The position numbers and the translations under genes were made by a program. 64,000 bases of DNA from Clostridiaceae bacterium Marseille-Q4145 (GTDB taxonomy: Bacteria > Bacillota > Clostridia > Lachnospirales > Lachnospiraceae), in the NCBI GenBank assembly GCA_018223365.1, contig JAGTTP010000002.1, positions 699,501 to 763,500 on the forward strand, written 5' to 3'. Of the stretch, positions 51,726 to 60,650 are shown piece after piece; within the stretch, counting starts at the first letter, position 1, and each line of letters begins with the position of its first letter. The notes under the pieces were generated by a model that was not told the DNA's origin, searched no databases, and worked only from the letters and a program-made list of their open reading frames with translations.

Positions 51726-52937
51726 GTTTTGATATAATTCTTCATATGCATCCAGCATTTTTTTCTCGTCGTACTTGTCCTGCACGTAAGTGTGGCACTT
51801 CTCCGCCTTCTGTTTCCAGCCGCCACGATCCTTCTCAATCTGCTGAATCAGTGTCCGGAATGCATCGGCACTGATCTCTTCGCAGAGCCATCCGACTTCG
51901 CTTGAAACCACCTCCGGCATGACGCAGATATGAAAGGCAGCCACCGGTGTTCCGGATGCCATGGCTTCAATATTGACCAGACCAAAGGTCTCATAAGTGG
52001 AAGGATTGACCATAAGATCCGCCATAGCATAGAATTCGTTCATCTTCTGCTGCTCCCGGATATAACCAAAATCCACCACTTCAAAATGTGTCAGTGCTTC
52101 TTTCCACTCCTCGGAACATTTTCCCGCCATGAGAAGCAAAAATCGGTCTGGATCCAGTCCCTTCAGCACTTCCAGCAACCGCGCCATTCCCTTCTGGGGA
52201 ATCTTCAGATCCGCCGCCACAAAGGCCAGCACAAATTTTCCGGTCTGAATGCCGTATTTCTTTCTCGTCTCTTTTTTATCCAATACCTTCCAGGCTGCCA
52301 CATTCAGACTGTTATAAACCGTCATACAGTTTTCCTCTTTCAAATAGGACTCTGCAAACTGCTGCCTCATCCAATCAGAAGGCACCGTATACCGAATCCC
52401 GCATCCAGTCAGCCCACGCTTCTTTTCCTCAAATAGTACCCCGCATACATCCTTCCGAAGTCTTGGATAATTGTCCAGATGCTCACAGCTCTTACAGCCT
52501 GTTTTCCACCGGTCGTCACACCCTACCGGGAATGCACAGTGTCCCGTCAGCGCCCAGAAATCATGAAGGGTCCAGACTACCGGACAGAGCTTCTGAATGG
52601 TCCGGATATCCCGGATTCCCAGAAAACTGTCATGGGGATTATGAAGATGTACCACCTGGATCTGATGTTTTTTAATAAAGTTACAAATGTACCACACTGC
52701 ATAGGGAATGATCCGGTTAGTATTCCCCCGGTTGTGGGTCTGCAACCGGTGAAACAGTTTCTCCGGTGCGCTTGTATACAGTACCTTCACATGATCGTCT
52801 TCCACCGCCCCTCTGCGATTGTAACAAACGATCTCATAGACCTCATGTCCCCGTGCTTTCATTCCCTCATAAACCTGACGGGTCACCTTCTCCGCACCGC
52901 CGCCGGAGTAGGTGGTATTCAAATATAAAATCCGCAT
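51720..52937 (-). CDS. Glycosyltransferase family 4 (WcaC-like)
   Basis: 405 residues. MRILYLNTTYSGGGAEKVTRQVYEGM, WTLHDFWALTGHCAFPVGC with the extra Cys cluster DRWKTGCKSCEHL (about 125-150) typical of WcaC-like enzymes, and a donor domain with VNPSTYETFGLVNIEAMASGTPVAAF (EX7E). Soluble. It has its own strong promoter and lies 60 bp before the pglF-like gene with no terminator between, so it may be the true first gene of the 29.3-52.9 kb operon. Confidence 0.88.
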   Translation of the reverse strand: MRILYLNTTYSGGGAEKVTRQVYEGMKARGHEVYEIVCYNRRGAVEDDHVKVLYTSAPEKLFHRLQTHNRGNTNRIIPYAVWYICNFIKKHQIQVVHLHNPHDSFLGIRDIRTIQKLCPVVWTLHDFWALTGHCAFPVGCDDRWKTGCKSCEHLDNYPRLRKDVCGVLFEEKKRGLTGCGIRYTVPSDWMRQQFAESYLKEENCMTVYNSLNVAAWKVLDKKETRKKYGIQTGKFVLAFVAADLKIPQKGMARLLEVLKGLDPDRFLLLMAGKCSEEWKEALTHFEVVDFGYIREQQKMNEFYAMADLMVNPSTYETFGLVNIEAMASGTPVAAFHICVMPEVVSSEVGWLCEEISADAFRTLIQQIEKDRGGWKQKAEKCHTYVQDKYDEKKMLDAYEELYQNL

Positions 52938-52970
52938 TTTTCCCTCCCGGATTGTTCTTCTTTTTTGTTC

Positions 52971-53000
52971 ATTATAATTCAGAGCAGGACCTTATGTAAA
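52971..53000 (-). promoter_or_regulatory. Promoter of the long operon (GT4 first)
   Basis: Minus strand TTTACA (53000..52995), 18 bp, TATAAT (52976..52971); GGGAGGG precedes the ATG at 52937. Confidence 0.7.
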
Positions 53001-53005
53001 TTCTA

Positions 53006-53038
53006 TTTCCATTTTTCCGGATTTATTGTACAATAAAT
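53006..53038 (+). promoter_or_regulatory. Promoter with 18-bp perfect palindrome (GT11 gene)
   Basis: TTTCCA (53006-53011), 17 bp, TACAAT (53029-53034). The -10 is contained in the palindrome ATTTATTGTACAATAAAT at 53021-53038, an operator-like site. Confidence 0.55.
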
Positions 53039-53075
53039 GCATTGTGATATGTGATATAAGAAAGGACTTTACTTT

Positions 53076-53987
53076 ATGCTGGTAGCCAGAATCGCCGATC
53101 AGCTTGGAAATCAGATGTTTGCTTACGCATCTGTAAAAACCATTGCCCAGCATCGGCAGGAACCATTTGGATTTGTACGGGAATGGAATGACCGTATCAA
53201 CGACAGTGACCGGAAATACGGCAATGAAATCCATACAATTTTTCCGGCCATCCATGATGAATTTTTTGAGCAGCTTCCCGCTGCCATCACCCATACTTAC
53301 GCAGAACCACCTTTGAGCAGACGCACCACCAACTATCAGGCAGATGCTCTGAAGGTTCCTACAAACACCTTAATGATCGGACACTATATTTCCTATCGCT
53401 ATTTTGCCGATAATCTGGAGGAAGTCCGCCACTGGTTCGCTTTTCCCGAAGATGTCACTGCCCCGGTAGACGAAGAACTGGCTGCGCTCCGTGCCAAATA
53501 TCCTAGCCGCCCGCTGGTAGCCGTCCATTTCCGCATTGGAGAAGACTATGTCCGTCAGGGATTCCGCCTCCGTGACTCTTACTGGAAAAAAGCCGCCGAC
53601 TATGTACTGACCCAGGTCAAAGATCCTATCTTCCTTCTTTTCTATGACCGGAAACCCAAAAAAGGAGGACTCATTGATTACTTTACCTCCCATTTTACCT
53701 GCGAGATCTGTCGGGGATCCCTGGTGCATGACCTCTGTATGCTGTCCCGCTGTGACTGGGAGATTATCTGCAATAGTTCCTTCTCCATTATGTCCGCAGT
53801 ATTGAACACGACCCCATCCAATCAGATTGTCCGTCCTTCCGTTTACCCGGTAGGCCGGCAGTTCTATCCTACTGACTGCTTCTGTGACGACTGGAACGTC
53901 GTTCCGGCCAGCCAGAGCCTTCAGGCCGCCATCCAGTGCCGGATCATGTATCTGAAGGGTCAGATTTTAAAACTGATCCGAAAATAA
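53076..53987 (+). CDS. GT11-like alpha-1,2-fucosyltransferase family protein
   Basis: 303 residues. VARIADQLGNQMFAYASVK (3-21) is the GT11 N-terminal motif, SRPLVAVHFRIGEDYV (about 147-162) corresponds to the HXRRGDY donor motif but reads HFRIGEDY, with one Arg lost and an extra residue, and DLCMLSRCDWEIICNSSFSIMSAVLN (about 222-247) is the third family motif. GT11 enzymes transfer fucose from GDP-Fuc; no GDP-fucose genes are in the window. The altered motif leaves open a different donor. It stands alone on the plus strand with its own promoter and terminator. Confidence 0.82.
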   Translation: MLVARIADQLGNQMFAYASVKTIAQHRQEPFGFVREWNDRINDSDRKYGNEIHTIFPAIHDEFFEQLPAAITHTYAEPPLSRRTTNYQADALKVPTNTLMIGHYISYRYFADNLEEVRHWFAFPEDVTAPVDEELAALRAKYPSRPLVAVHFRIGEDYVRQGFRLRDSYWKKAADYVLTQVKDPIFLLFYDRKPKKGGLIDYFTSHFTCEICRGSLVHDLCMLSRCDWEIICNSSFSIMSAVLNTTPSNQIVRPSVYPVGRQFYPTDCFCDDWNVVPASQSLQAAIQCRIMYLKGQILKLIRK

Positions 53988-53999
53988 CCGCTATAGCCA

Positions 54000-54037
54000 A
54001 GTAGAAGAGAGGAATCACCTCTCTTCTACTACTTTTT
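54000..54037 (+). terminator. Terminator of the GT11 gene
   Basis: Perfect 13-bp stem AGTAGAAGAGAGG / CCTCTCTTCTACT with loop AATCA (54000-54030), then ACTTTTTT. The left part of the loop is the stop codon of the convergent GT4 gene. Confidence 0.88.
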
Positions 54038-55181
54038 TCCATTCTTTTACAATTTTATCCGGATAAAAATCCTTCGCCCGTTCTATGGCATTCCGGGACA
54101 TTTTCCACCGAAGTGCCTCATCTTTCATCAGGTTTTCCACCGCATCCGCGTACTTATCCAATTCATAGTTGGGAATCAAATAACCATTTTTTCCGTTTTG
54201 CAGAATCTCCATAGGACCGTCTGTCTCAAATGCCACCACTGGAAGTCCGCATTCCATAGCCTCCGTAATAACTACTCCAAATCCTTCCCACCGGGAAGTG
54301 GACAAAAATACCGACGCATTCTGATAAAAAGGCTCTACTTCCTTCTGTTCTCCCAGAAGTTCCACTTGATCGGTGAGATTCCGCTCCTGAATCCAGTTTT
54401 TCAGCTTCTCATATCCACTGCCATTTCCTACAATCTGCAATTTCCAGTCACGGTATCCACGTCTGTGGAACAATTCCTCTGCGATGTCCGCCAGGAAATC
54501 CAGGCCTTTCTGCTGTACTTCCAGCCGACTGACAAACAACAGATTTTTCTGGTTTACCTCAGATTTTTCCTTGCTGAAAAAACTGAGTGGATTATAAATA
54601 TACGTACATGGAAGCCCCATATTCCGCTGATATTCTTCCGCATCTCTTCTGGTCAGGGATACCAGCTGGTCAAGCTTTCTTAATGCATTCTCTGCCAGTC
54701 TCTGCTGCGCATAAAACCCACAGCCCTTCGTTTGAAAATAAATTCGGAACGAATTATGATGCCATCCAATAAGACGCATTCCTTTCAATCCCGGTGCTGC
54801 CTGTCCCAAAAGCAGCGTGCAGGGAACCGCCGATGCAATGACAACGTCAAATGCTCTCTCTGTGAGAATCTGCTGTAAATCCTTTACCATATCCTTCGGA
54901 TAATAGGTCCATGCTACCACAGATGCCGGAAGTACCGGGCTTTGAAATCGTACCAGCTTCTTCACTACCCGGCGCAGTAGCTGTCCCTTTTTCCCGTACT
55001 CCCGGTTCATATTGCAGATTCTGATAGAAGGATCCACTTCATAATAGGAGTTTCCTTTTGGATTCTGTATAGAAAGCAAGGTAACTTCATGTTCTTTCGC
55101 CAGCTCATTGGCCACGCTGACCATCACTCTCTGTATTCCGCCGCACTCTCCAAGAGGCGGCCCCATCAAACAAAGCTTCAC
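54015..55181 (-). CDS. Glycosyltransferase family 4 (AmsD/CapM-like)
   Basis: 388 residues. MKLCLMGPPLGECGGIQRVMVSVANEL, LIGWHHNSFRIYF, NLLFVSRLEVQQKGLDFLADIA, and LSTSRWEGFGVVITEAMECGLPVVAFETDGP with EX7E. Soluble GT-B enzyme. The final codons (KVVEER and stop) are written in the stem-loop of the convergent gene's terminator. It is the last gene of the 54.0-62.4 kb operon, five bases after the GNT-I-like gene. Confidence 0.88.
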   Translation of the reverse strand: MKLCLMGPPLGECGGIQRVMVSVANELAKEHEVTLLSIQNPKGNSYYEVDPSIRICNMNREYGKKGQLLRRVVKKLVRFQSPVLPASVVAWTYYPKDMVKDLQQILTERAFDVVIASAVPCTLLLGQAAPGLKGMRLIGWHHNSFRIYFQTKGCGFYAQQRLAENALRKLDQLVSLTRRDAEEYQRNMGLPCTYIYNPLSFFSKEKSEVNQKNLLFVSRLEVQQKGLDFLADIAEELFHRRGYRDWKLQIVGNGSGYEKLKNWIQERNLTDQVELLGEQKEVEPFYQNASVFLSTSRWEGFGVVITEAMECGLPVVAFETDGPMEILQNGKNGYLIPNYELDKYADAVENLMKDEALRWKMSRNAIERAKDFYPDKIVKEWKKVVEER

Positions 55182-55186
55182 GTTCT

Positions 55187-56332
55187 TCAGCCTTTCCGAT
55201 ATTTCTGTTTCATCCGATCAAGCGCCCATTTGAGCAAATCCCGCCCGTTGATGATGCCATAGCCATATTCCAGCAGACGAATCCGTTCCTTCTTATCCAC
55301 GCTGAAATTGTCATCTTTCGCCGAGGTATCATAGAGGGTAATCTCTTTTCCCGGAATCTGTTCCATCACATTCAGTTCCATAGGTTTCATGCACATGGAA
55401 AACTGCTTTACCACTTTGTAGGGACGGCGGCAGCAGGTCAATAAATATCTCTTGTAAGAAGCCTCCTGCTTCCTTCCCCAGAAGTCACAGGTCAGTTCTT
55501 CCTCCGGTACCTCCAGCACCTTTCCCAGTCCCAGCGGTTCCCCGAAAATATCATATTTCACGCCATCCTCAAAGGCTGGCATGCGGTACTCTTTCTTTCC
55601 ATAAAACAAGACTGACTGGAATGCAGAAGAGTCATGGTTAAAATGTTCCCCCGCATCTCCAAAATTGGTAGTCAGAGAATCATAGCTGAAGACATAGAAC
55701 TTATTCTTCTCCACCACATAGGTCTGATAGAACTTCGCCCAGGAAGTCTCTGGATAGTTCAGTACGGTAAGGGGCACATTCACATTTCGCGGTAATGTCT
55801 GGTTCTGCTCATACCACTCTTTAAAATCCGCCCACATTCTTCGGTTCCATACCTGTCCCCAGGAAGAAGCAAACTGCTGAAAATACACATCATATCCTGT
55901 ATGCAGTGGAAAGAAGGGATAAGGACTCTCCAGCAGTTCCCGTTTCGTATTCAGGGAAATTCCTGCAATCCGCGGGTCATCCCCGTAACGCTCCAGCGCC
56001 TGCATAGCATAATTATAAAAATCCGGTGACACGAATAAATCGTCCTCCAGAATCATGACTGCTCCATATTTTTCCGTCATATCACCGCAGGAAATAATGT
56101 GTTTCCGAAGTCCCAGCCGCTCCGGGCGATAAAAGACTTCCTTCGAGCCATGGGACCAGACGCATTCCTCCGCAGTCCGAACCACTTCTTCCCTTCCACT
56201 GTGATCGATGCTGACCACCAGGCGAATATCCTCATAATCGTAGTCCGCCCGCTCCAATGACCCCAGAATCCGTCGTATGGAATCCGGCCGGTTGTAACCG
56301 ACTACCACCAGTGTAATTAACCCTTTTTTCAT
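55187..56332 (-). CDS. GT-A glycosyltransferase, GNT-I/GT2-like
   Basis: The start at ATG 56332 (MKKGLITLVVVGYNRPDSI) follows AGAGGG; a GTG three codons earlier is too close to the ribosome site. 381 residues. VVVGYNRPDSIRRILGSLE, SIDHSGREE, YRPERLGLRKHIISCGD and the metal-binding VMILEDDLFVSPDFYNYAMQAL (EDD) are typical of the GNT-I-like group, which makes linkages to protein or polysaccharide sugars. A C-terminal extension of about 150 residues is unassigned. Donor unknown. Confidence 0.82.
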   Translation of the reverse strand: MKKGLITLVVVGYNRPDSIRRILGSLERADYDYEDIRLVVSIDHSGREEVVRTAEECVWSHGSKEVFYRPERLGLRKHIISCGDMTEKYGAVMILEDDLFVSPDFYNYAMQALERYGDDPRIAGISLNTKRELLESPYPFFPLHTGYDVYFQQFASSWGQVWNRRMWADFKEWYEQNQTLPRNVNVPLTVLNYPETSWAKFYQTYVVEKNKFYVFSYDSLTTNFGDAGEHFNHDSSAFQSVLFYGKKEYRMPAFEDGVKYDIFGEPLGLGKVLEVPEEELTCDFWGRKQEASYKRYLLTCCRRPYKVVKQFSMCMKPMELNVMEQIPGKEITLYDTSAKDDNFSVDKKERIRLLEYGYGIINGRDLLKWALDRMKQKYRKG

Positions 56333-56340
56333 TTCATCCA

Positions 56341-57297
56341 CTACCCTCTTAGCTTTTTATAACTGTCATTCATCAGACAATACAGCCGCACATTACAGGT
56401 GCATACCAGCACCCGAAAATGATTCCAGGGTGTGGCTGCCTTGCCCCGCAGAAATTGCTTTTTCAATAACAGTCTGTATTTTTTTTGATACATTCTCGCA
56501 GTCTGTACCATATTAAGATAACTGTCCAGTGCTGCATTTTTCATCCATTTTTGAAGTTCCGGCGGCTGATGCTCCGCAATCCGCACCTGCTGCTCCAATG
56601 TCTGATACAGATCCCGGATATTCTTCTGCATGTTCTTTGCCGTGCTGATGGAATTCCCCCGAATAATGTAATGGTATAACGGCTGATCCAGTTCCAGCAC
56701 CTGTTCCGCCTGCAACATGGCGCGAGGCGTAAACTCCACATCCTCGTGAAGAATTCCTTCTTTAAACTGTAAATGATTCTTCTGCAGAAAATCCCTGCGG
56801 TATGCATAAAGCCACGCTTCCACACTAAGGCTTCTCGTTTTGTAATGCTGCAGCAAATATTCTTTTCCGTTGACAGGAGATCCCGTCATGGGTCTTCTAC
56901 GTACCGGAGAGGCTTCTCCATTTTCCTCTTCCAGTCCATTGTAGACAATGGCATCCAACGCCGGATACTTCCTGATCTCTTTTTTCAGAACCTCACAGAG
57001 ATCTTTTTCCACATAATCGTCGGAATCCACGAAGATGATCCACTCTCCGGAAGCTCTTTCCACACCATAATTTCTGGCAGACGACAAGCCCCCATTCTCT
57101 TTATGAAGTGCCTTCACAAAGGGATACTGCTCTGCATACTGATCGCACAGGGCACCACACCGATCCGGACTTCCATCATCCACCAACAGAATCTCCAGCT
57201 GCTCCGGATCTATGGTCTGGTGAATCAGAGAATCCACACAACGGTCCAGATAAGCTTCCACTTTATAGGCCGGAACGATGATGGAAAACTTTACCAT
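56341..57297 (-). CDS. Glycosyltransferase family 2
   Basis: 318 residues from ATG 57297 (MVKFSIIVPAYKVEAYLDRC), which overlaps the stop of the previous gene as ATGGTAA, suggesting reinitiation; an upstream ATG at 57345 is possible but neither has a good ribosome site. SIIVPAYKVEAYLDRCVDSL, LLVDDGSPDRCG, ENGGLSSARNYGVERA and the DXD form IFVDSDDYVEKD are classic. The relative at 57291-58295 has the same motifs, so the two arose by duplication. Confidence 0.88.
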   Translation of the reverse strand: MVKFSIIVPAYKVEAYLDRCVDSLIHQTIDPEQLEILLVDDGSPDRCGALCDQYAEQYPFVKALHKENGGLSSARNYGVERASGEWIIFVDSDDYVEKDLCEVLKKEIRKYPALDAIVYNGLEEENGEASPVRRRPMTGSPVNGKEYLLQHYKTRSLSVEAWLYAYRRDFLQKNHLQFKEGILHEDVEFTPRAMLQAEQVLELDQPLYHYIIRGNSISTAKNMQKNIRDLYQTLEQQVRIAEHQPPELQKWMKNAALDSYLNMVQTARMYQKKYRLLLKKQFLRGKAATPWNHFRVLVCTCNVRLYCLMNDSYKKLRG

Positions 57298-58295
57298 CCT
57301 ATTTTCCACTTTGTCAATGACAGTTTCTTGATTCTTCTCTTCCATGTACACAGTTTTCTCTTTCTACATTCTATCCATACTTTTCCCCATACGGGATCGT
57401 TCAATATCTGTTTCAGTTTCCTGAAATCCTTGTATTCCTTTTCATAACTCCGGCACATGGAAGCTGTCATATACAATCGATCCCAGTACAAACCATAGTG
57501 AATCCTCTGATTCTCCGGATTCCATACCTTCATGTCTTTCATAAACTGTTCGACTGCAGCTGCCAGTTCCTGTTGAATCTGGAACAAATCCTTCCGATAG
57601 GCCGCTGTCAGACTGCCATCCCGATCCTGTCGATAATAGTAGAATGGTAACTCCATCATCTTATATTGCGTCGGAGCATGGCGAAGGTAATCCAGATTGA
57701 AAAGCAAATCTTCTCCCATGTTTTTATCTGCGGGAAAATGGACCTGATACTTTTTTAAAATATCCAGCCGATATAACTTATTCACCGGAGAATTGATGAG
57801 GTTCTCTGCATAAATCTTAGCAAAGTGCTTCAAGTCATAAGCTTGTATCCTCTGCTCCAGATCATCCACTTTCATTTGTTTCAGTTCTGACTCTGTCTCC
57901 GTCATTCCACACAAAAGAACACAGTTGGAATCCAAGCACTCTATATAACATTCCAGCAATTGTGGATGAATCTTATCATCCGAATCTACAAATACCAGAT
58001 AGTCTCCTTCTGCTTCTTCGATTCCTCTGTTTCTCGCTTCCGAAACACCACTATTTACTGTATGGAACACCCGAATTCGTTCGTCCTTCTGTGCATAAGA
58101 ATCACAAATCTCACCACTCCGGTCGGACGAACCATCATCCACAAGCAAGATCTCGATATCCTCATAGGTCTGTGCACATAACGAATCGAGGCATTCTGCC
58201 ACATATGCCTCTACGTTATAAACAGGCACTACGATACTGATCAGTATCTTTTCTTTACTGCCATTCAATGTTGGTAATTCTCCATCCGTTTTCAT
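57291..58295 (-). CDS. Glycosyltransferase family 2
   Basis: 334 residues. ISIVVPVYNVEAYVAECLDSLCAQ, LLVDDGSSDRSGEICDSYA, VNSGVSEARNRGIEEA and LVFVDSDDKIH define the GT2 domain (about 16-120). NSPVNKLYRLDIL and FPADKNMGEDLLFNLDYL are conserved further on. It overlaps the upstream gene by 41 bp; a TTG at 58268 with GGAG ten bases before it is another possible start. Soluble; donor unknown. Confidence 0.88.
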   Translation of the reverse strand: MKTDGELPTLNGSKEKILISIVVPVYNVEAYVAECLDSLCAQTYEDIEILLVDDGSSDRSGEICDSYAQKDERIRVFHTVNSGVSEARNRGIEEAEGDYLVFVDSDDKIHPQLLECYIECLDSNCVLLCGMTETESELKQMKVDDLEQRIQAYDLKHFAKIYAENLINSPVNKLYRLDILKKYQVHFPADKNMGEDLLFNLDYLRHAPTQYKMMELPFYYYRQDRDGSLTAAYRKDLFQIQQELAAAVEQFMKDMKVWNPENQRIHYGLYWDRLYMTASMCRSYEKEYKDFRKLKQILNDPVWGKVWIECRKRKLCTWKRRIKKLSLTKWKIGW

Positions 58296-59439
58296 TTACT
58301 AAGGTCATGAGGCAGGAATATCCTCCCCATCCATAACTATATCCTACTTGAATCTGCACAGTTCCATCAGACTCCTCTGATACTCTTTGAACACTGTTCA
58401 CATTCATGGTAATCACTTTATCACTTCGGATATCCTCTGCAATATCTTCTGCCCTCGCAGCCAAATCCCGGAAATACCATTCATATTTATTCTGATCATT
58501 GAAAAATAACCGATAATAAAATGCCTGCATCTGATTTCCTATATCGGCCTGCTGTTTCATCAAATCCACTGTCGTATGCGGCTCCCCATCATATACTTTG
58601 ATATAAGACGCTGCAGACCACACATCCTGCCGCATAAGATATCGGAAAAATTTACGCGCTGTTAATTCCGGAGTTTCTTCTCCGTTCGCATTTAAAATTC
58701 CATAATTTGCAGGAAGAATATCCTGTGTCGAGAAAGAAATTTCGTCCAATTCCTGCAAATCTTTCCTGGTATTACGAATATCCATCACTTTCGTTCCATA
58801 TCCGTCCAGTGATGTAAGCAGGAGTACTCTCCAGCTTTTTCCATGCCTAGTTAATGTCCAGCGAAGTTCTTTAGCCTGTCCATCAATTTCTGCATAAATC
58901 AACATTTCTTTTACAGATCTTGCGCCAAGAATCTCGGTAATGGTTCTCTGGTTTTCATAATATTTTCCATCTGGATTTTCCGGCACATCCTCTTCCACGC
59001 CATAGAGCTTCACCGTATGAGCACTGCCTAATTCTTCCATGGCAGTCTGTAACCATTCCGTATAGAGTCCTTCCAAACGCATCTCTGAAATAGCACTATA
59101 AGCAGTGCTCTCCCAGTTAGACGGCGGCAATACCTCCAACGGCTCATAGGTTTCCGTATATTCAATATAAGTTTCCAGGTTAAAATTTTCTGCCACGCCC
59201 TGAATCGCACATCCTCGAAGCGCCAAATCCAGATTTTCGTTCTGCAGCTGGCAGAGCATATACTGAATCAATTCTGCTTCGTCTTCATAGCCGGATATGG
59301 TCTCCGGCATCTCCTGCTGCTCCACCGTCTCCGTCTGGGCAACTACTTCATCCTCATCCTGATTTTTCTGATACTTATACAGCCCTCCCATCAAAAGGAG
59401 TATCATGACACTGCCAAGTACTGCTAATTTCTTGTCCAT
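58255..59439 (-). CDS. Membrane-anchored extracytoplasmic protein of unknown function
   Basis: 394 residues from ATG 59439 (MDKKLAVLGSVMILLLMGG); longer frames run into the polymerase gene. One N-terminal helix (about 5-22) and no lipobox Cys, then an acidic spacer and a 350-residue outer domain rich in Tyr, Glu and Asp (ELIQYMLCQLQNENLDLAL, SFSTQDILPANYGI, IQVGYSYGWGGYSCLMTLV). No family recognised. It lies between the polymerase-like and GT2 genes with short overlaps, so it is probably a surface component of this polysaccharide pathway. Confidence 0.65.
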   Translation of the reverse strand: MDKKLAVLGSVMILLLMGGLYKYQKNQDEDEVVAQTETVEQQEMPETISGYEDEAELIQYMLCQLQNENLDLALRGCAIQGVAENFNLETYIEYTETYEPLEVLPPSNWESTAYSAISEMRLEGLYTEWLQTAMEELGSAHTVKLYGVEEDVPENPDGKYYENQRTITEILGARSVKEMLIYAEIDGQAKELRWTLTRHGKSWRVLLLTSLDGYGTKVMDIRNTRKDLQELDEISFSTQDILPANYGILNANGEETPELTARKFFRYLMRQDVWSAASYIKVYDGEPHTTVDLMKQQADIGNQMQAFYYRLFFNDQNKYEWYFRDLAARAEDIAEDIRSDKVITMNVNSVQRVSEESDGTVQIQVGYSYGWGGYSCLMTLVNENGWRITNIEWQ

Positions 59440-60650
59440 ACTTTTCCAAATATCTCCTTTATTTTCAGGCCCGGCTTTACTTCTGTATCTGCCAGCAACG
59501 CAATCACAAACGGGCAATAAGGCAGTTCCACCAAATGCTGCTCAATAATACTATGTGCTGCAATTAATCCAATAATCCATAAAAAAATCCAGTCTTTCTG
59601 CGCCTTTGCCCGGCAGCCGATTAATAAAAACACGAGCAGTACTACACCCAGAATGACCACACCATACATAATAATCAACTGAAGGTAGGTCGAGTCAATA
59701 TAGAAATAATATTCAAACCCAAGATTCTCTGCATTGCTGAAAAGACGAATATACTGTCCAAATGGTGTCAAAGAAAAAATATCAAATGCTTTTTTTCCTA
59801 AATCCAATCGATTACTCAGTAATTGATTCAGTTTTTGCTGCATCGGAGTTCCCTGATACATAATCGTTAACACCGTCATCCCGATCGCTGCTAACACCGG
59901 CGATAACACTAATACATCAGAAATAAAGAATGGGTGTTTCCGTTCTTTCAGCATTTTTTCCATCCCCATCAAAATACCTGCCACTGCCGTCAACACTGTC
60001 GAACATCTTGCGTGGCAACCCAAATGCAAAAATACTGCGATTCCAAATACCCCTAAAATTTCTTTCCAGGTCATTTTCTCTCTTCTTAGATACCACCAGC
60101 ATAACACCAGAAAGAACACCATTGCGCTATAATTTGTAGGGGATACAATACCGAAAGAATGTCTAGTCACACTTTGTCTTAAATACGTATAATCGTCTAT
60201 CAAACCAAAGACCGCACACAGAGTTGTCAAAATCATCATCGGTCCAATGACCCGAACAAATACCTTGATTACCTTCTGAAATGGAATTTTCCATGCGCCT
60301 AAAATCAGTAACCAGAATAATAATAATCTTCTGTGTTCACTTGCCGTCCATAAATAATAGCCACTGGCAAACACGATTGCTGCTGTCCACATCTTTTTTA
60401 ATTCATATTTTTCCTGAACTACAAATCTCAGCAACACAATGATCTGCAGCAAATAATAGGGTGCTTCCAATAAGACTTTTACCCATAACATGGTCTTACC
60501 ATCTGCATTCAATGTGAAGACTTTCCACGGAATCGGAAATGACGTAATTTTAAGATAAAGATAAAATAAAATTAGAGCAAATAGACCTAAATATATTTTT
60601 TCCAGTCCTTGCGCCATCTGCACTCTTTTTTCCTGAAAAGTTCCTTGCAT
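59424..60650 (-). CDS. O-antigen polymerase/ligase-like membrane protein (Wzy)
   Basis: 408 residues, about 11 helices, with a large outer loop near 255-305 (YQGTPMQQKLNQLLSNRLDLGKKAFDIFSLTPFGQYIRLF). ARCSTVLTAVAGILMGME and SNRLDLGKKAF match the Wzy_C-type segments in which Arg residues bind the polymer. GGAGAAG is 8 bp before the ATG, which lies one base from the SDR stop. It is the likely polymerase of the 54.0-62.4 kb operon. Confidence 0.8.
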   Translation of the reverse strand: MQGTFQEKRVQMAQGLEKIYLGLFALILFYLYLKITSFPIPWKVFTLNADGKTMLWVKVLLEAPYYLLQIIVLLRFVVQEKYELKKMWTAAIVFASGYYLWTASEHRRLLLFWLLILGAWKIPFQKVIKVFVRVIGPMMILTTLCAVFGLIDDYTYLRQSVTRHSFGIVSPTNYSAMVFFLVLCWWYLRREKMTWKEILGVFGIAVFLHLGCHARCSTVLTAVAGILMGMEKMLKERKHPFFISDVLVLSPVLAAIGMTVLTIMYQGTPMQQKLNQLLSNRLDLGKKAFDIFSLTPFGQYIRLFSNAENLGFEYYFYIDSTYLQLIIMYGVVILGVVLLVFLLIGCRAKAQKDWIFLWIIGLIAAHSIIEQHLVELPYCPFVIALLADTEVKPGLKIKEIFGKVWTRN

